A stretch of 64,000 nucleotides of DNA from Paenibacillus eucommiae (GTDB lineage: Bacteria > Bacillota > Bacilli > Paenibacillales > NBRC-103111). The stretch covers positions 62,001 through 126,000 of the forward strand of contig NZ_JAGGLB010000026.1 of the NCBI RefSeq assembly GCF_017874215.1. Reading direction: 5' to 3'. Made by a program: the position numbers and the translations under genes. Below, piece after piece: positions 55,660 to 63,369 of this stretch (position 1 is the first letter of the stretch; the number at the start of each line of letters is the position of its first letter). Under the pieces are notes generated by a model. That model ran no database searches. It had not been told where the DNA came from and saw only the letters and a list, made by a program, of their open reading frames with translations.

Positions 55660-55812
55660 AAAAGATTGACCCATCTACTGCTGACGAGGTTAGCTGACGG
55701 ACTCGGGAAGATGGTTCCCTACGGTTCTACATGAACAACGATTCGCCCCTGATACTAATGGTTCCCCCGCTTTGTGGTCATCCGATCACAAATTAAGCGT
55801 AAACCAAGTATA
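55660..55812 (-). ncRNA. c-di-AMP riboswitch (ydaO/yuaA leader) upstream of kamA
   Basis: On the minus strand the aptamer shows the diagnostic ydaO/yuaA blocks in order: ACGCTTAAT, AGCGGGGGAACCA, AGGGGCGAATC, TAGGGA with CTTCCCGAG, and TCCGTCAGCTAACCTCGTC. The closing stem is TTGGTTTA (55807-55800) with TGGGTCAA (55673-55666). Two intrinsic terminators follow before the kamA start at 55471. Family members usually terminate transcription when c-di-AMP is bound, so kamA should be on when c-di-AMP is low. Confidence 0.95.
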
Positions 55813-55836
55813 CCTTACAGAGCAGAAATATGTCAA

Positions 55837-56754
55837 TTATAAATCTGGGTTTAATTGGGATTTGGGGTATTCCGGTTCAAAGCTGTCCCGGACAAAGCGG
55901 ATCCAGCCCCGGGAAGCATGGGAAAGATATTGATGTTTGCGCCATATGATGGCCAAATTCCAATGAACCTTGGGCTCATTCATGCGAATAGCGCTAATTT
56001 GGGAAGCGTCCAGCTTCTTGCAAATGGTTTCTGGCAAAAGTGAGATGCCCAGATCGGCCGCGACCATTTCGCTAATCATATCCCACTGTGTGCTTTCATA
56101 GGTCACATTCGGTTCAAAACCGTTGCGAACGCATGCTTCACGCACCCTATCGTGCAGGGCAAAGCCTTTGCGGAACAAAATAAACGATTCTTTTTGCAAG
56201 TCGAGTAAAGAAATTTGGCTGCTCTCTGCAAGAGGGTGCTTGGCATTGAGAACTAGCATAAGCTCTCGCTGTACCAGCGGCACGACTTCAAACAGTTCTT
56301 CATCGACGGGCAGCACGGTAACCCCGAGGTCAATGCTGCCCTCCAGCAAAGATTGCTCGATTAATTTACCTCCTTCTTCGACGAGTTGAATCGTGATCTG
56401 CGGGTATTGCTTATGAAATCCGGCGATAATTTTCGGGAAAAAGCTTGCGCCAATAACGGGGGGGAGGCCGAGAGTAAACTTCCCTTTCTTCATTTCCTTT
56501 ACATCTGTCAGGGCGAAACGAAGGTTTTCCAGTGCTTTCATAATAATTTGCGCATGAGCCTGCACGACTTCTCCGGCGTCGGTCAAATGAATGCGGCGGG
56601 TCGAGCGGTCGAACAAGAGCACATCGAGCTCTTCCTCCAGGCTTTTGACCATTTTACTTAAAGTGGGCTGGGAGAGGTGCAGATTGTGTCCTGCTTTGGA
56701 AAAGCTTGCTTGCTCAGCTACCTCCAAAAAGTAGCTTAACTGCCGTACATCCAT
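55837..56754 (-). CDS. LysR-family transcriptional regulator
   Basis: A 305-residue regulator with an N-terminal winged helix (MDVRQLSYFLEVAEQASFSK, AGHNLHLSQPTLSKMVKSLE) and a LysR effector-binding domain (LGLPPVIGASFFPKIIAGFH, LGVTVLPVDEELFEV). AGGAGG precedes the ATG. It is divergent from the thiolase gene, 125 bp away, and that gap contains TTATTCATATAA and TATTCTATTTATG, AT-rich dyads that could be its sites. It probably activates the thiolase/CoA-transferase operon. The kamA riboswitch starts just past its stop, so kamA's promoter must lie within its 3' end. Confidence 0.92.
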   Translation of the reverse strand: MDVRQLSYFLEVAEQASFSKAGHNLHLSQPTLSKMVKSLEEELDVLLFDRSTRRIHLTDAGEVVQAHAQIIMKALENLRFALTDVKEMKKGKFTLGLPPVIGASFFPKIIAGFHKQYPQITIQLVEEGGKLIEQSLLEGSIDLGVTVLPVDEELFEVVPLVQRELMLVLNAKHPLAESSQISLLDLQKESFILFRKGFALHDRVREACVRNGFEPNVTYESTQWDMISEMVAADLGISLLPETICKKLDASQISAIRMNEPKVHWNLAIIWRKHQYLSHASRGWIRFVRDSFEPEYPKSQLNPDL

Positions 56755-56879
56755 GGAGTCCTCCTATATATAACTTTTATTCATATAAAGTATTCTATTT
56801 ATGTATTTTACCAATGAAAGCGCTCATAGTAAAATAAACCTAAGAACTTTTTACTTAACAGGAAAGGAAGAGAATAACC

Positions 56880-58067
56880 ATGCCTGCAGATGAGGTTGTT
56901 ATTGTCAGCGCCGTTCGTACGCCGATCGGCAGCTTTAATGGGGTATTTAAGGATATTTCGGCCGTAAAATTAGGAGCGATTGCGATACAAGCCGCACTCA
57001 GCCGTGCAGCTCTAGATTTCACTGAGGTTGATGAGGTGATTATGGGCAACGTACTGCAAGCCGGTTTAGGGCAAAATCCTGCCCGCCAAGCCGCGTTGGC
57101 CGCAGGTCTCCCGCAGGAAATTCCTGCTATGACGGTTAATAAAGTATGCGGCTCCGGACTCAAAGCTGTACAACTCGCTTGGCAGTCGATCCGCAGTGGT
57201 GAAAGCGAAGTCGTAGTAGCTGGCGGAATGGAAAATATGAGCCAGGCTCCCTATTTATTGAAGGGTGCACGCTCTGGATTTGCGATGGGGGATCAGACGA
57301 TGGTGGACAGCATGATCCGTGACGGATTATGGTGCGCAACCAACGATTATCATATGGGGATAACGGCTGAGAATGTGTGCGACATGTATCATCTTAGCCG
57401 TGAGCAGCAGGATCAATTTGCCTACGAGAGCCAAAGGAAAGCCGCGGCTGCTATAACGGAGGGGCGATTTAAGGATGAAATCGTCCAGGTAGAGGTGCCG
57501 CAGCGCAGAGGCGAGCCGCTGCGTGTGGAGCAGGACGAATATCCGCGTCCGGACACAAGCCCGGAGGGGCTTGCGAAGCTGCGGCCTGCTTTTAAGAAGG
57601 ACGGTACGGTGACCGCCGGCAATGCCTCCGGCATCAATGACGGCGCTGCCGCGCTTGTTATCATGAGCGGGAGAAAGGCGGCAGCATTGGGGCTTACCCC
57701 GCTGGCCGTTATCCGCTCGAACGCAATCGCCGGGGTTGATCCGGCCATCATGGGGATCGGACCTGTTCCGGCAGCGAAGAAAGCGCTGGAAAAGGCAGGC
57801 CTGACGATGGCGGATATGCAGCTTATCGAAGCGAATGAAGCTTTTGCTGCACAGTCGCTTGCTTTTGCCAGCCATTTCGATTTTGATCCTGGCATTCTTA
57901 ATGTTAGCGGCGGTGCCATTGCGCTTGGTCATCCGATCGGTGCCAGCGGAGCGCGTATTTTGGTTACGCTGCTGCATGAAATGAAACGCAGAGATGCCCG
58001 GTACGGTCTTGCAGCTTTATGCATCGGCGGGGGACAGGGGATTTCCACAATCGTTGAGAGAGTTTAA
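56880..58067 (+). CDS. Acetyl-CoA C-acetyltransferase (thiolase)
   Basis: A 395-residue thiolase. The active-site Cys lies in NKVCGSGLKAVQ (near residue 88), the catalytic His in GGAIALGHPIGASGARI (near residue 350), and the second Cys in LCIGGGQGIS (near residue 380). It condenses or cleaves acetoacetyl-CoA. AAAGGAAGAG lies before the ATG. It is followed 24 bp later by the CoA-transferase genes, so the operon converts acetoacetate to two acetyl-CoA. The LysR gene is divergent. Confidence 0.95.
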   Translation: MPADEVVIVSAVRTPIGSFNGVFKDISAVKLGAIAIQAALSRAALDFTEVDEVIMGNVLQAGLGQNPARQAALAAGLPQEIPAMTVNKVCGSGLKAVQLAWQSIRSGESEVVVAGGMENMSQAPYLLKGARSGFAMGDQTMVDSMIRDGLWCATNDYHMGITAENVCDMYHLSREQQDQFAYESQRKAAAAITEGRFKDEIVQVEVPQRRGEPLRVEQDEYPRPDTSPEGLAKLRPAFKKDGTVTAGNASGINDGAAALVIMSGRKAAALGLTPLAVIRSNAIAGVDPAIMGIGPVPAAKKALEKAGLTMADMQLIEANEAFAAQSLAFASHFDFDPGILNVSGGAIALGHPIGASGARILVTLLHEMKRRDARYGLAALCIGGGQGISTIVERV

Positions 58068-58091
58068 TAAAAGGAAAGGGAGCTGTTGAGC

Positions 58092-58781
58092 ATGAAGACG
58101 GTATTAACCTCATACGAAGAAGCCATACGCGATATTCAAGACGGCGCTACTTTAATGGTGGGCGGATTTGGACTTGTCGGTATTCCGGAGAATTTGATTG
58201 TCGCTTTGGCGGAAAAAGGAGTCAAGGATTTAACTGTTATTTCTAACAATTGCGGTGTGGATGATTGGGGGCTTGGACTGCTGCTGCGCAATAAGCAGAT
58301 CAAAAAAGTAATCGCCTCTTATGTCGGGGAAAACAAAGAGTTTGAACGGCAGGTGTTATCGGGTGAAATTGAGGTCCAACTGCTTCCACAAGGAACACTG
58401 GCGGAAAAAATCCGGGCTGGCGGAGCGGGCATTCCGGCTTTCTTTACTCCAGCAGGAGTAGGAACTCCAATTGCCGAAGGCCGGGAAATCCGCAGCTTTA
58501 ACGGTAAGGATTATATGCTCGAAGAAGCACTGACGGCAGACTTCAGCCTGCTGCGGGCCTACCGCGCAGATACGATGGGGAATCTGGTCTATAACAAAAC
58601 AGCACGTAATTTCAATCCGATGATGGCCGCGGCTGGCAAGATCACGATTGCCGAGGTGGAGGAGATCGTTGAAGTTGGAGCGTTGGACCCGGAGGCCATT
58701 CATACACCTGGCATTTATGTGCAGAAATTGATCGTGGGCCACCAACAGAAGCGGATCGAAAGATTGACGACAAGAAATTAA
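58092..58781 (+). CDS. scoA: 3-oxoacid CoA-transferase subunit A
   Basis: A 229-residue CoA-transferase alpha subunit with LMVGGFGLVGIPENLIVAL and SNNCGVDDWGLGLLL near the N-terminus and FFTPAGVGTPIAEG near residue 120. The ATG at 58092 is 9 bases after GGGAG; a TTG two codons earlier is less well spaced. Together with the next gene it transfers CoA from succinyl-CoA or acetyl-CoA to acetoacetate, feeding the thiolase upstream. SCOT and AtoD-type enzymes cannot be separated by eye. Confidence 0.92.
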   Translation: MKTVLTSYEEAIRDIQDGATLMVGGFGLVGIPENLIVALAEKGVKDLTVISNNCGVDDWGLGLLLRNKQIKKVIASYVGENKEFERQVLSGEIEVQLLPQGTLAEKIRAGGAGIPAFFTPAGVGTPIAEGREIRSFNGKDYMLEEALTADFSLLRAYRADTMGNLVYNKTARNFNPMMAAAGKITIAEVEEIVEVGALDPEAIHTPGIYVQKLIVGHQQKRIERLTTRN

Positions 58782-58811
58782 CACATAAACACATAGAAAG
58801 GAAGATTGAAG

Positions 58812-59480
58812 ATGAGCGATGGAAAAATGTCCGTCCGTGAACGGATTGCCAAGCGGGCGGAGCGTGAAATTGAATCCGGCTTTTATGTGAATTTAGGTAT
58901 TGGGATTCCGACGCTGGTGGCCAATTTTATTGCCAATGACAAACAGGTTGTGCTGCAATCCGAGAATGGCTTGCTGGGCATCGGGCCCTATCCGACCGAG
59001 GAGGAAGTCGATCCTGATTTGATTAATGCTGGCAAGGAAACTGTAACAGCACTGAAGGGCTCCGCTTATTTTCATAGCGCTGAATCGTTCGCGATGATTC
59101 GTGGAGGGCATATCGATCTGGCTATACTCGGGGGCATGGAGGTATCCGCAAAAGGAGATCTGGCCAACTGGATGATTCCCGGCAAAATGGTCAAAGGTAT
59201 GGGCGGAGCTATGGACCTGGTGCATGGGGCGAAACGGATCATTGTCATTATGGATCACGTCAACAAGGATGGACAGCCGAAAATTTTGCATGCTTGCAGT
59301 CTCCCCCTAACAGGGCAGCAGGTCGTAAACCGGATTATTACCGACCGTGCGGTTATTGATATCACCCCGGAAGGCCTGCGTCTTGTGGAAGTAGCGAGCG
59401 GTTACACTGTTGAAGATATTATCAGCGTGACCGAGCCGGCTCTTCTGACGGATGGGGATGTAGTGCTGGACGCTTTTTAA
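58812..59480 (+). CDS. scoB: 3-oxoacid CoA-transferase subunit B
   Basis: A 222-residue CoA-transferase beta subunit. The catalytic Glu is in VLQSENGLLGIGPYP (near residue 48), followed by GGHIDLAILGGMEVS and PGKMVKGMGGAMDLVHGAKR. AAGGAAG precedes the ATG at 58812. It forms a heteromeric enzyme with subunit A, 30 bp upstream, and is the last gene of the acetoacetate operon. Confidence 0.93.
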   Translation: MSDGKMSVRERIAKRAEREIESGFYVNLGIGIPTLVANFIANDKQVVLQSENGLLGIGPYPTEEEVDPDLINAGKETVTALKGSAYFHSAESFAMIRGGHIDLAILGGMEVSAKGDLANWMIPGKMVKGMGGAMDLVHGAKRIIVIMDHVNKDGQPKILHACSLPLTGQQVVNRIITDRAVIDITPEGLRLVEVASGYTVEDIISVTEPALLTDGDVVLDAF

Positions 59481-59544
59481 CAGTTGATTATTCTCTATAC
59501 TCTAAACAAACTAAACAGACTAAACAGACTAAGCAAAAAACTAA

Positions 59545-59577
59545 GGGACCTGAGCGATATTTCGTTCAAGGTTTCTT
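59545..59577 (+). terminator. Probable terminator of the thiolase/CoA-transferase operon
   Basis: TGAGCGA and TCGTTCA form a 7-bp stem (one G-U) around a TATT loop, extended by ACC/GGT with a bulged A and followed by TTTCTTTGGTTT. It lies 65 bp past scoB. A short AAACAGACT tandem repeat precedes it at 59500-59535. Confidence 0.6.
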
Positions 59578-59631
59578 TGGTTTATGGTTTGATTAATATG
59601 CTCTGTCCCGCGTGGCGGTGAGACTCATCCT

Positions 59632-59826
59632 CTATCCATACATGGATCTGTACATGATAAAGGAGATAATCAGAAATACGATACCGCCCATTCTATATAA
59701 TAACAATGAAACCCTGCTTGGCTCTGCATCACCATCAAACTTCCACCAATTCGATATATACCAAGAAGCTTTAGGAGAAATGATTCCAATAAGTCCTAAA
59801 AGGGATAACACTATAATAATCGGCAT
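59632..59826 (-). CDS. Small membrane protein (DUF6199-like)
   Basis: A 64-residue protein with two predicted transmembrane helices (PIIIVLSLLGLIGIISP and GGIVFLIISFIMY). Between them lies ASWYISNWWKFDGDAEPSRV, the pattern typical of small DUF6199-type proteins. AAGGTGGTG lies before the ATG, supporting this frame over the overlapping plus-strand frame. The function is unknown. Confidence 0.7.
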   Translation of the reverse strand: MPIIIVLSLLGLIGIISPKASWYISNWWKFDGDAEPSRVSLLLYRMGGIVFLIISFIMYRSMYG

Positions 59827-60084
59827 TTTACACCACCTTTTCCGTTACCACTTCTGGCTGCGGCAACTATCATTTGTTATAATAGATGATATATAAGGGA
59901 AAATTATCCTGTGTATCTAATGTTAAATATATCACGGTTTCTAATATGTGTAAAATATTGTATGTAGTAACCAAATTTATGTGTGAGTAAATAATGTGAT
60001 TTTAGCTGTACCGTTTTAAGAATATTTTAAAAATATCTTTACTCCGATGGCGTTATTTGATAACATATCCATAATATTCAAAAT

Positions 60085-60326
60085 GCGATGAAGAGAAGAG
60101 TAAATAAAAGGATTCTTTCACAGAGAGCTCCGGCAGTTGAAAAGGAGCAAAGAGTTCCTTATTGAACCAAGCCTCAGAGCAGCACATCGGAACCGGATGA
60201 GGGGATGGTGGGACAGGAGCTCCTGTTACAGAGCTAGAGTATAAGCATTCTTTTGCCGATGCCGTACTTGAAGAGGTTAATATGGCGACATATTAGCAAA
60301 TCTAGGGTGGTACCACGAATGTACAA
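60085..60326 (+). ncRNA. T-box leader RNA before the MFS gene
   Basis: The conserved T-box sequence AGGGTGGTACCACG lies at 60304-60317. Upstream, AGAGAAGAGTAAATAA is a typical specifier-loop strand, and CAGAGAG plus GCTCC - loop - GGAGC (60126-60150) resemble the AG-bulge and apical stem of Stem I. ACAGGAGCTCCTGT forms a later hairpin. The TGGT bulge would pair with a tRNA end whose discriminator base is A. The specifier codon is unclear: TTG, GAA and AAC in ATTGAACC (60161-60168) are all possible (Leu, Glu or Asn). Confidence 0.92.
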
Positions 60327-60370
60327 ATCTCGTCCCTAAGACTATAGGTCTTGGGGGTGGGATTTTTTTT
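60327..60370 (+). terminator. T-box terminator overlapping the MFS ribosome binding site
   Basis: ATCTCGTCCCTAAGAC pairs with GTCTTGGGGGTGGGAT over 16 bp (several G-U) around TATAG, followed by eight T residues. The 3' arm contains GGGGGTGGGA, the only Shine-Dalgarno-like sequence ahead of the MFS reading frame. Confidence 0.92.
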
Positions 60371-60371
60371 G

Positions 60372-61607
60372 TTGTGTAAATCATGGAAATATCCTTCGAT
60401 GCTGCTTTTCGGAATTGGAGTTTCGAATATTGGGGCGTGGATTTATTTTATAGCCCTTAATCTAATGGTACTGAATATGACTCACTCGCCGCTTGCAGTA
60501 GCCGCTCTTTATATGTCGAGACCTTTGGCTACCTTGTTTACAAATTTATGGTCAGGCAGCTTGATTGATCGTTTAAATAAACGAAACCTGATGGTCTTTC
60601 TCGATGTTTTTCGGGCGATATTGATTGGCATGCTCCCTTGGTTTTCTTCCATTTGGTGCATCTATATCCTTGTCATTCTAATAAATATGGCAGGTTCCAT
60701 ATTCGGTCCAGCCTCTACAACTTACATCACCAAGCTGATCCCAGCTGAGCAAAGGCCGCGTTTTAACTCGTTGAATAGTTTAATTAATTCTGGTGCTTTT
60801 CTAATTGGACCTGCGATTGCCGGGCTGCTGTTTTTAGTCGGGTCACCTATATTTGCGATCTACATTAATGCAGTAGCTTTGTTTGTATCAGGAGTAATCA
60901 CGTATTTGATGCCAAATCTTGAAAAACGAACCCCTATCGACATTCCAGGCAAAAAAATATCACTAGAGCTAATTAAAAAAGACTGGAGCATTGTGTTCCA
61001 ATTTTATCGTAGTTATGTCTATGTTATGATCATTTGTTTTTTATTTGGCAGTCTGATGGTTGTAATGGCATCGGCGGTGGATTCGCTGGAAGCTTCTTTT
61101 GCACAATTAGTGCTTTATTTATCAGAGAGTGACTACGGGATTCTTGTAAGTATTGCTGGGGCAGGTATTATTGTTGGAGCTATGGTGAACACGCTGATAG
61201 TTAAGAAAATAGCCATATCAGTCATGATCGGTGTAGGAGCATTAGGTGTGTGTCTGGGATACATCATTTACGCCTTCTCTGATTCGTTTTATATCGCGGC
61301 TGTTGGGTTTTTCGTTCTTGCTTTTTTCCTTGCTTTCGTAAATACAGGGTTTACCACATTTTATCAAAATAACATTCCCGTTGATGTAATGGGCAGAGTA
61401 GGGAGTTTGAATGAATTTTTTTTCGCTATAGGTATCATCATCACAACTGCTATTCTTGGGGTCGCCGCTGAGTTATTTTCGATCCAGATTGTTGTAATTG
61501 CTGCGGTTTTAGTTATGCTTTTATTAGGAGTTGCTTTATGTGTATGCATATTGCGACCTTCGAAGATCCAATATTATAAGCTGACGCCGCCTGTTAAGGG
61601 GAAATAA
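60372..61607 (+). CDS. MFS efflux-type transporter under T-box control
   Basis: A roughly 411-residue transporter with about 12 predicted transmembrane helices of the MFS_3/macrolide-efflux-like group. The cytoplasmic loop-2 motif reads WSGSLIDRLNKRNLMVFLD and the middle region ITKLIPAEQRPRFNSLNSLI. The start is uncertain: TTG at 60369 or 60372 would use GGGGGTGGGA in the terminator arm, while the first ATG is at 60399 and would begin the protein within helix 1. The T-box links its expression to one uncharged tRNA. It may export an amino acid, peptide or an antibiotic that blocks an aminoacyl-tRNA synthetase; the last two are inference. Confidence 0.85.
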   Translation: MCKSWKYPSMLLFGIGVSNIGAWIYFIALNLMVLNMTHSPLAVAALYMSRPLATLFTNLWSGSLIDRLNKRNLMVFLDVFRAILIGMLPWFSSIWCIYILVILINMAGSIFGPASTTYITKLIPAEQRPRFNSLNSLINSGAFLIGPAIAGLLFLVGSPIFAIYINAVALFVSGVITYLMPNLEKRTPIDIPGKKISLELIKKDWSIVFQFYRSYVYVMIICFLFGSLMVVMASAVDSLEASFAQLVLYLSESDYGILVSIAGAGIIVGAMVNTLIVKKIAISVMIGVGALGVCLGYIIYAFSDSFYIAAVGFFVLAFFLAFVNTGFTTFYQNNIPVDVMGRVGSLNEFFFAIGIIITTAILGVAAELFSIQIVVIAAVLVMLLLGVALCVCILRPSKIQYYKLTPPVKGK

Positions 61608-61681
61608 AGTATATAAACGGGAATAAACAAAGAATCTGTTATTGAGTTAATGGTTTTTACATAAAAAGGAGGTGTGCCCGC

Positions 61682-62695
61682 ATGCCCATGCAAAATACCA
61701 AATTGATTATGGTTGAGGGTCTTCCTGGTTCGGGGAAGTCTACAACTGCGCAACTGATATCCCATCTATTGCAACGTAGAGGTTGCAGTACTAAATGGTG
61801 GTACGAGGAGGAGCAAGGACATCCCGTTTACGTTTATGATGATCTCAAAAGCATGCAGAAAATTATCGATGAATTATCTTGCGGGAATTACCGGAAAGTT
61901 ATAGCAATGGCCCTAAAAAGGTGGACCGAATTTGCAGCGTCTGTACAGTCATCTTCTGATACTATTATTGTGGATAGCTGTCTTTTTGGTTACTTGACCT
62001 GGAGTTTATTTCCGTTTGAGGTTCCTAAGCAGGAGATTATGCAATATGTCAAAGAGGTGGAACGAATTATCGAACCACTGAATCCATACGTTATTTACTT
62101 CTATCAAAACGACATTGAAGCAGCACTTAAAAAAATATGTACGCGAAGAGGTGGAGATACCGAGAAAAATTTTGTTCGTGCCGCCACTCAATCTCCCTAT
62201 GGAAAATCTCGTGGATTAAACGGTTTCGAGGGTATGGTAGCGTATTGGCAAGACTACCGAGGTATTACAGATGAAGCCTTTCAAGGCTTGATTTGTGCTA
62301 AAATTGCTATTGATAACTCAGAAGGAAATTGGAGCCAGTATGGCAGTGAAATATCCCGGTTCTTAGGTATAGATCATAGGGATGAAGCTTCGCTGGTTCA
62401 ACTTCAACTGATGGATCAACAAAATCAACAGCATTTGGTCGGAGATTATATGGCAGAGACCGAGACCGACGGAAGCTTAACTTGTTCGATTCAATTCGAA
62501 TCAGGGAATCTGATTACAGATGGACTTCCTCAAGTATGGACAAAGTCCAAACTAATTCCCAAGTCACCAAATGTGTTCGAGGTACAGTCATTGCCGTTTC
62601 AAGTAAGTTTCGTTGAAGATGACGGTATCCGAATGTATTTAACTGGCCCCGTGTTATTAGATGGACCTGTTGATTATAAATTTATAAAGAAATAA
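61682..62695 (+). CDS. P-loop kinase-like protein next to the T-box-controlled transporter
   Basis: A 337-residue protein with a Walker A motif VEGLPGSGKSTTAQL at residues 12-26 and a likely Walker B region TIIVDSCLFGYL (near residue 100). The N-terminal 200 residues look like a nucleoside- or thymidylate-kinase-type fold. The C-terminal 120 residues (DYMAETETDGSLTC, VQSLPFQVSFVEDDGIRMYL) form a beta-rich domain of unknown role. AGGAGGTG precedes the ATG, 74 bp after the MFS stop, so it is probably co-transcribed and under the same T-box. The substrate is unknown; small-molecule phosphorylation, including drug inactivation, is possible. Confidence 0.78.
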   Translation: MPMQNTKLIMVEGLPGSGKSTTAQLISHLLQRRGCSTKWWYEEEQGHPVYVYDDLKSMQKIIDELSCGNYRKVIAMALKRWTEFAASVQSSSDTIIVDSCLFGYLTWSLFPFEVPKQEIMQYVKEVERIIEPLNPYVIYFYQNDIEAALKKICTRRGGDTEKNFVRAATQSPYGKSRGLNGFEGMVAYWQDYRGITDEAFQGLICAKIAIDNSEGNWSQYGSEISRFLGIDHRDEASLVQLQLMDQQNQQHLVGDYMAETETDGSLTCSIQFESGNLITDGLPQVWTKSKLIPKSPNVFEVQSLPFQVSFVEDDGIRMYLTGPVLLDGPVDYKFIKK

Positions 62696-62723
62696 GTAGG
62701 GGGGCTCATATGGGAAGTAGAAG

Positions 62724-62915
62724 CCGTTACGGACATCAGAGAGCTTATTTACCGTAATTCCCCCAATTTAGGAAAGCTAACGGACATCAGAGCCCCTATT
62801 TGGATAAAAAGGCGCCCACTTACCCCCATTCAAGGCTAATAACGTACCTCATGTCCGTAAGATCTAAAAAAGACCTTAAAACTCGCAGATAACGTACCTC
62901 ATGTCCGTAAGCAGT
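62724..62915. repeat. TTACGGACATCAGAG-type inverted repeat cluster
   Basis: ACGGACATCAGAG occurs twice in forward orientation (about 62729 and 62772), and ACGTACCTCATGTCCGTAAG occurs twice in reverse (about 62836 and 62892). The units face each other, so the region can fold into a large hairpin. The same TAACGGAC core appears inside the MITE-like insertion at 19.0-19.3 kb. No gene is present here. Confidence 0.75.
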
Positions 62916-63031
62916 TTTTGATTTGTTCTGTCCCCGTTTGCACCCGTCTCTTTCGTATTCTAATTCTTTGATGCCGAATATATAGCTATGTATTTTCTTA
63001 TTGGACAAATTGAACAAAAGCAGGTGAATCG

Positions 63032-63178
63032 ATGTTGGGCATTCCAGATTATAAAAGCTTCATGCTGCCGCTCTTGGATATATTAGGGGACGAACAACCA
63101 CATACACTTGATTCGCTGAATGAAAGACTTGCAATTGAAAGTGGGAAACAATTTCTAGTAGAGAGCAGGGGAGAATAA
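63032..63178 (+). pseudogene. Remnant of an Mrr-type restriction endonuclease (N-terminus only)
   Basis: This 48-residue reading frame begins MLGIPDYKSFMLPLLDILGD and continues EQPHTLDSLNERLA, closely resembling the Mrr N-terminal winged-helix domain (IPDYQ.LMLPLL). It stops after about 48 residues, well before the catalytic domain. CAGGTG lies before the ATG. No Mrr catalytic motif is found downstream, so it is probably a decayed or truncated gene; independent function as a small DNA-binding protein is possible but unlikely. Confidence 0.6.
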
Positions 63179-63369
63179 GGTCTATTGGAGAACTATTTTA
63201 ATTGAAGGTGACATGTCCAGCACGTTGGCTTAGTTCAGTTTACCATCGTGCTGGACCGTCACTTTCCACCGATTGGGTTCCATATGCGCTGCTCATCATG
63301 AAGCCTCCGGATGGGTTTTTCTTCATGTTAATATTTCAGAATTTAATTGACACACATGGAAATAAAATT

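Noticed and set aside
59612..59896. Plus-strand 94-residue frame opposite the small membrane protein
   Set aside because: The minus-strand frame has a ribosome binding site, two membrane helices and a family-like WKF-DAEPS motif; the plus-strand frame has none of these.
62820..63017. Minus-strand 65-residue frame
   Set aside because: It runs through the TTACGGAC repeat cluster, has no ribosome binding site and no protein-like features.
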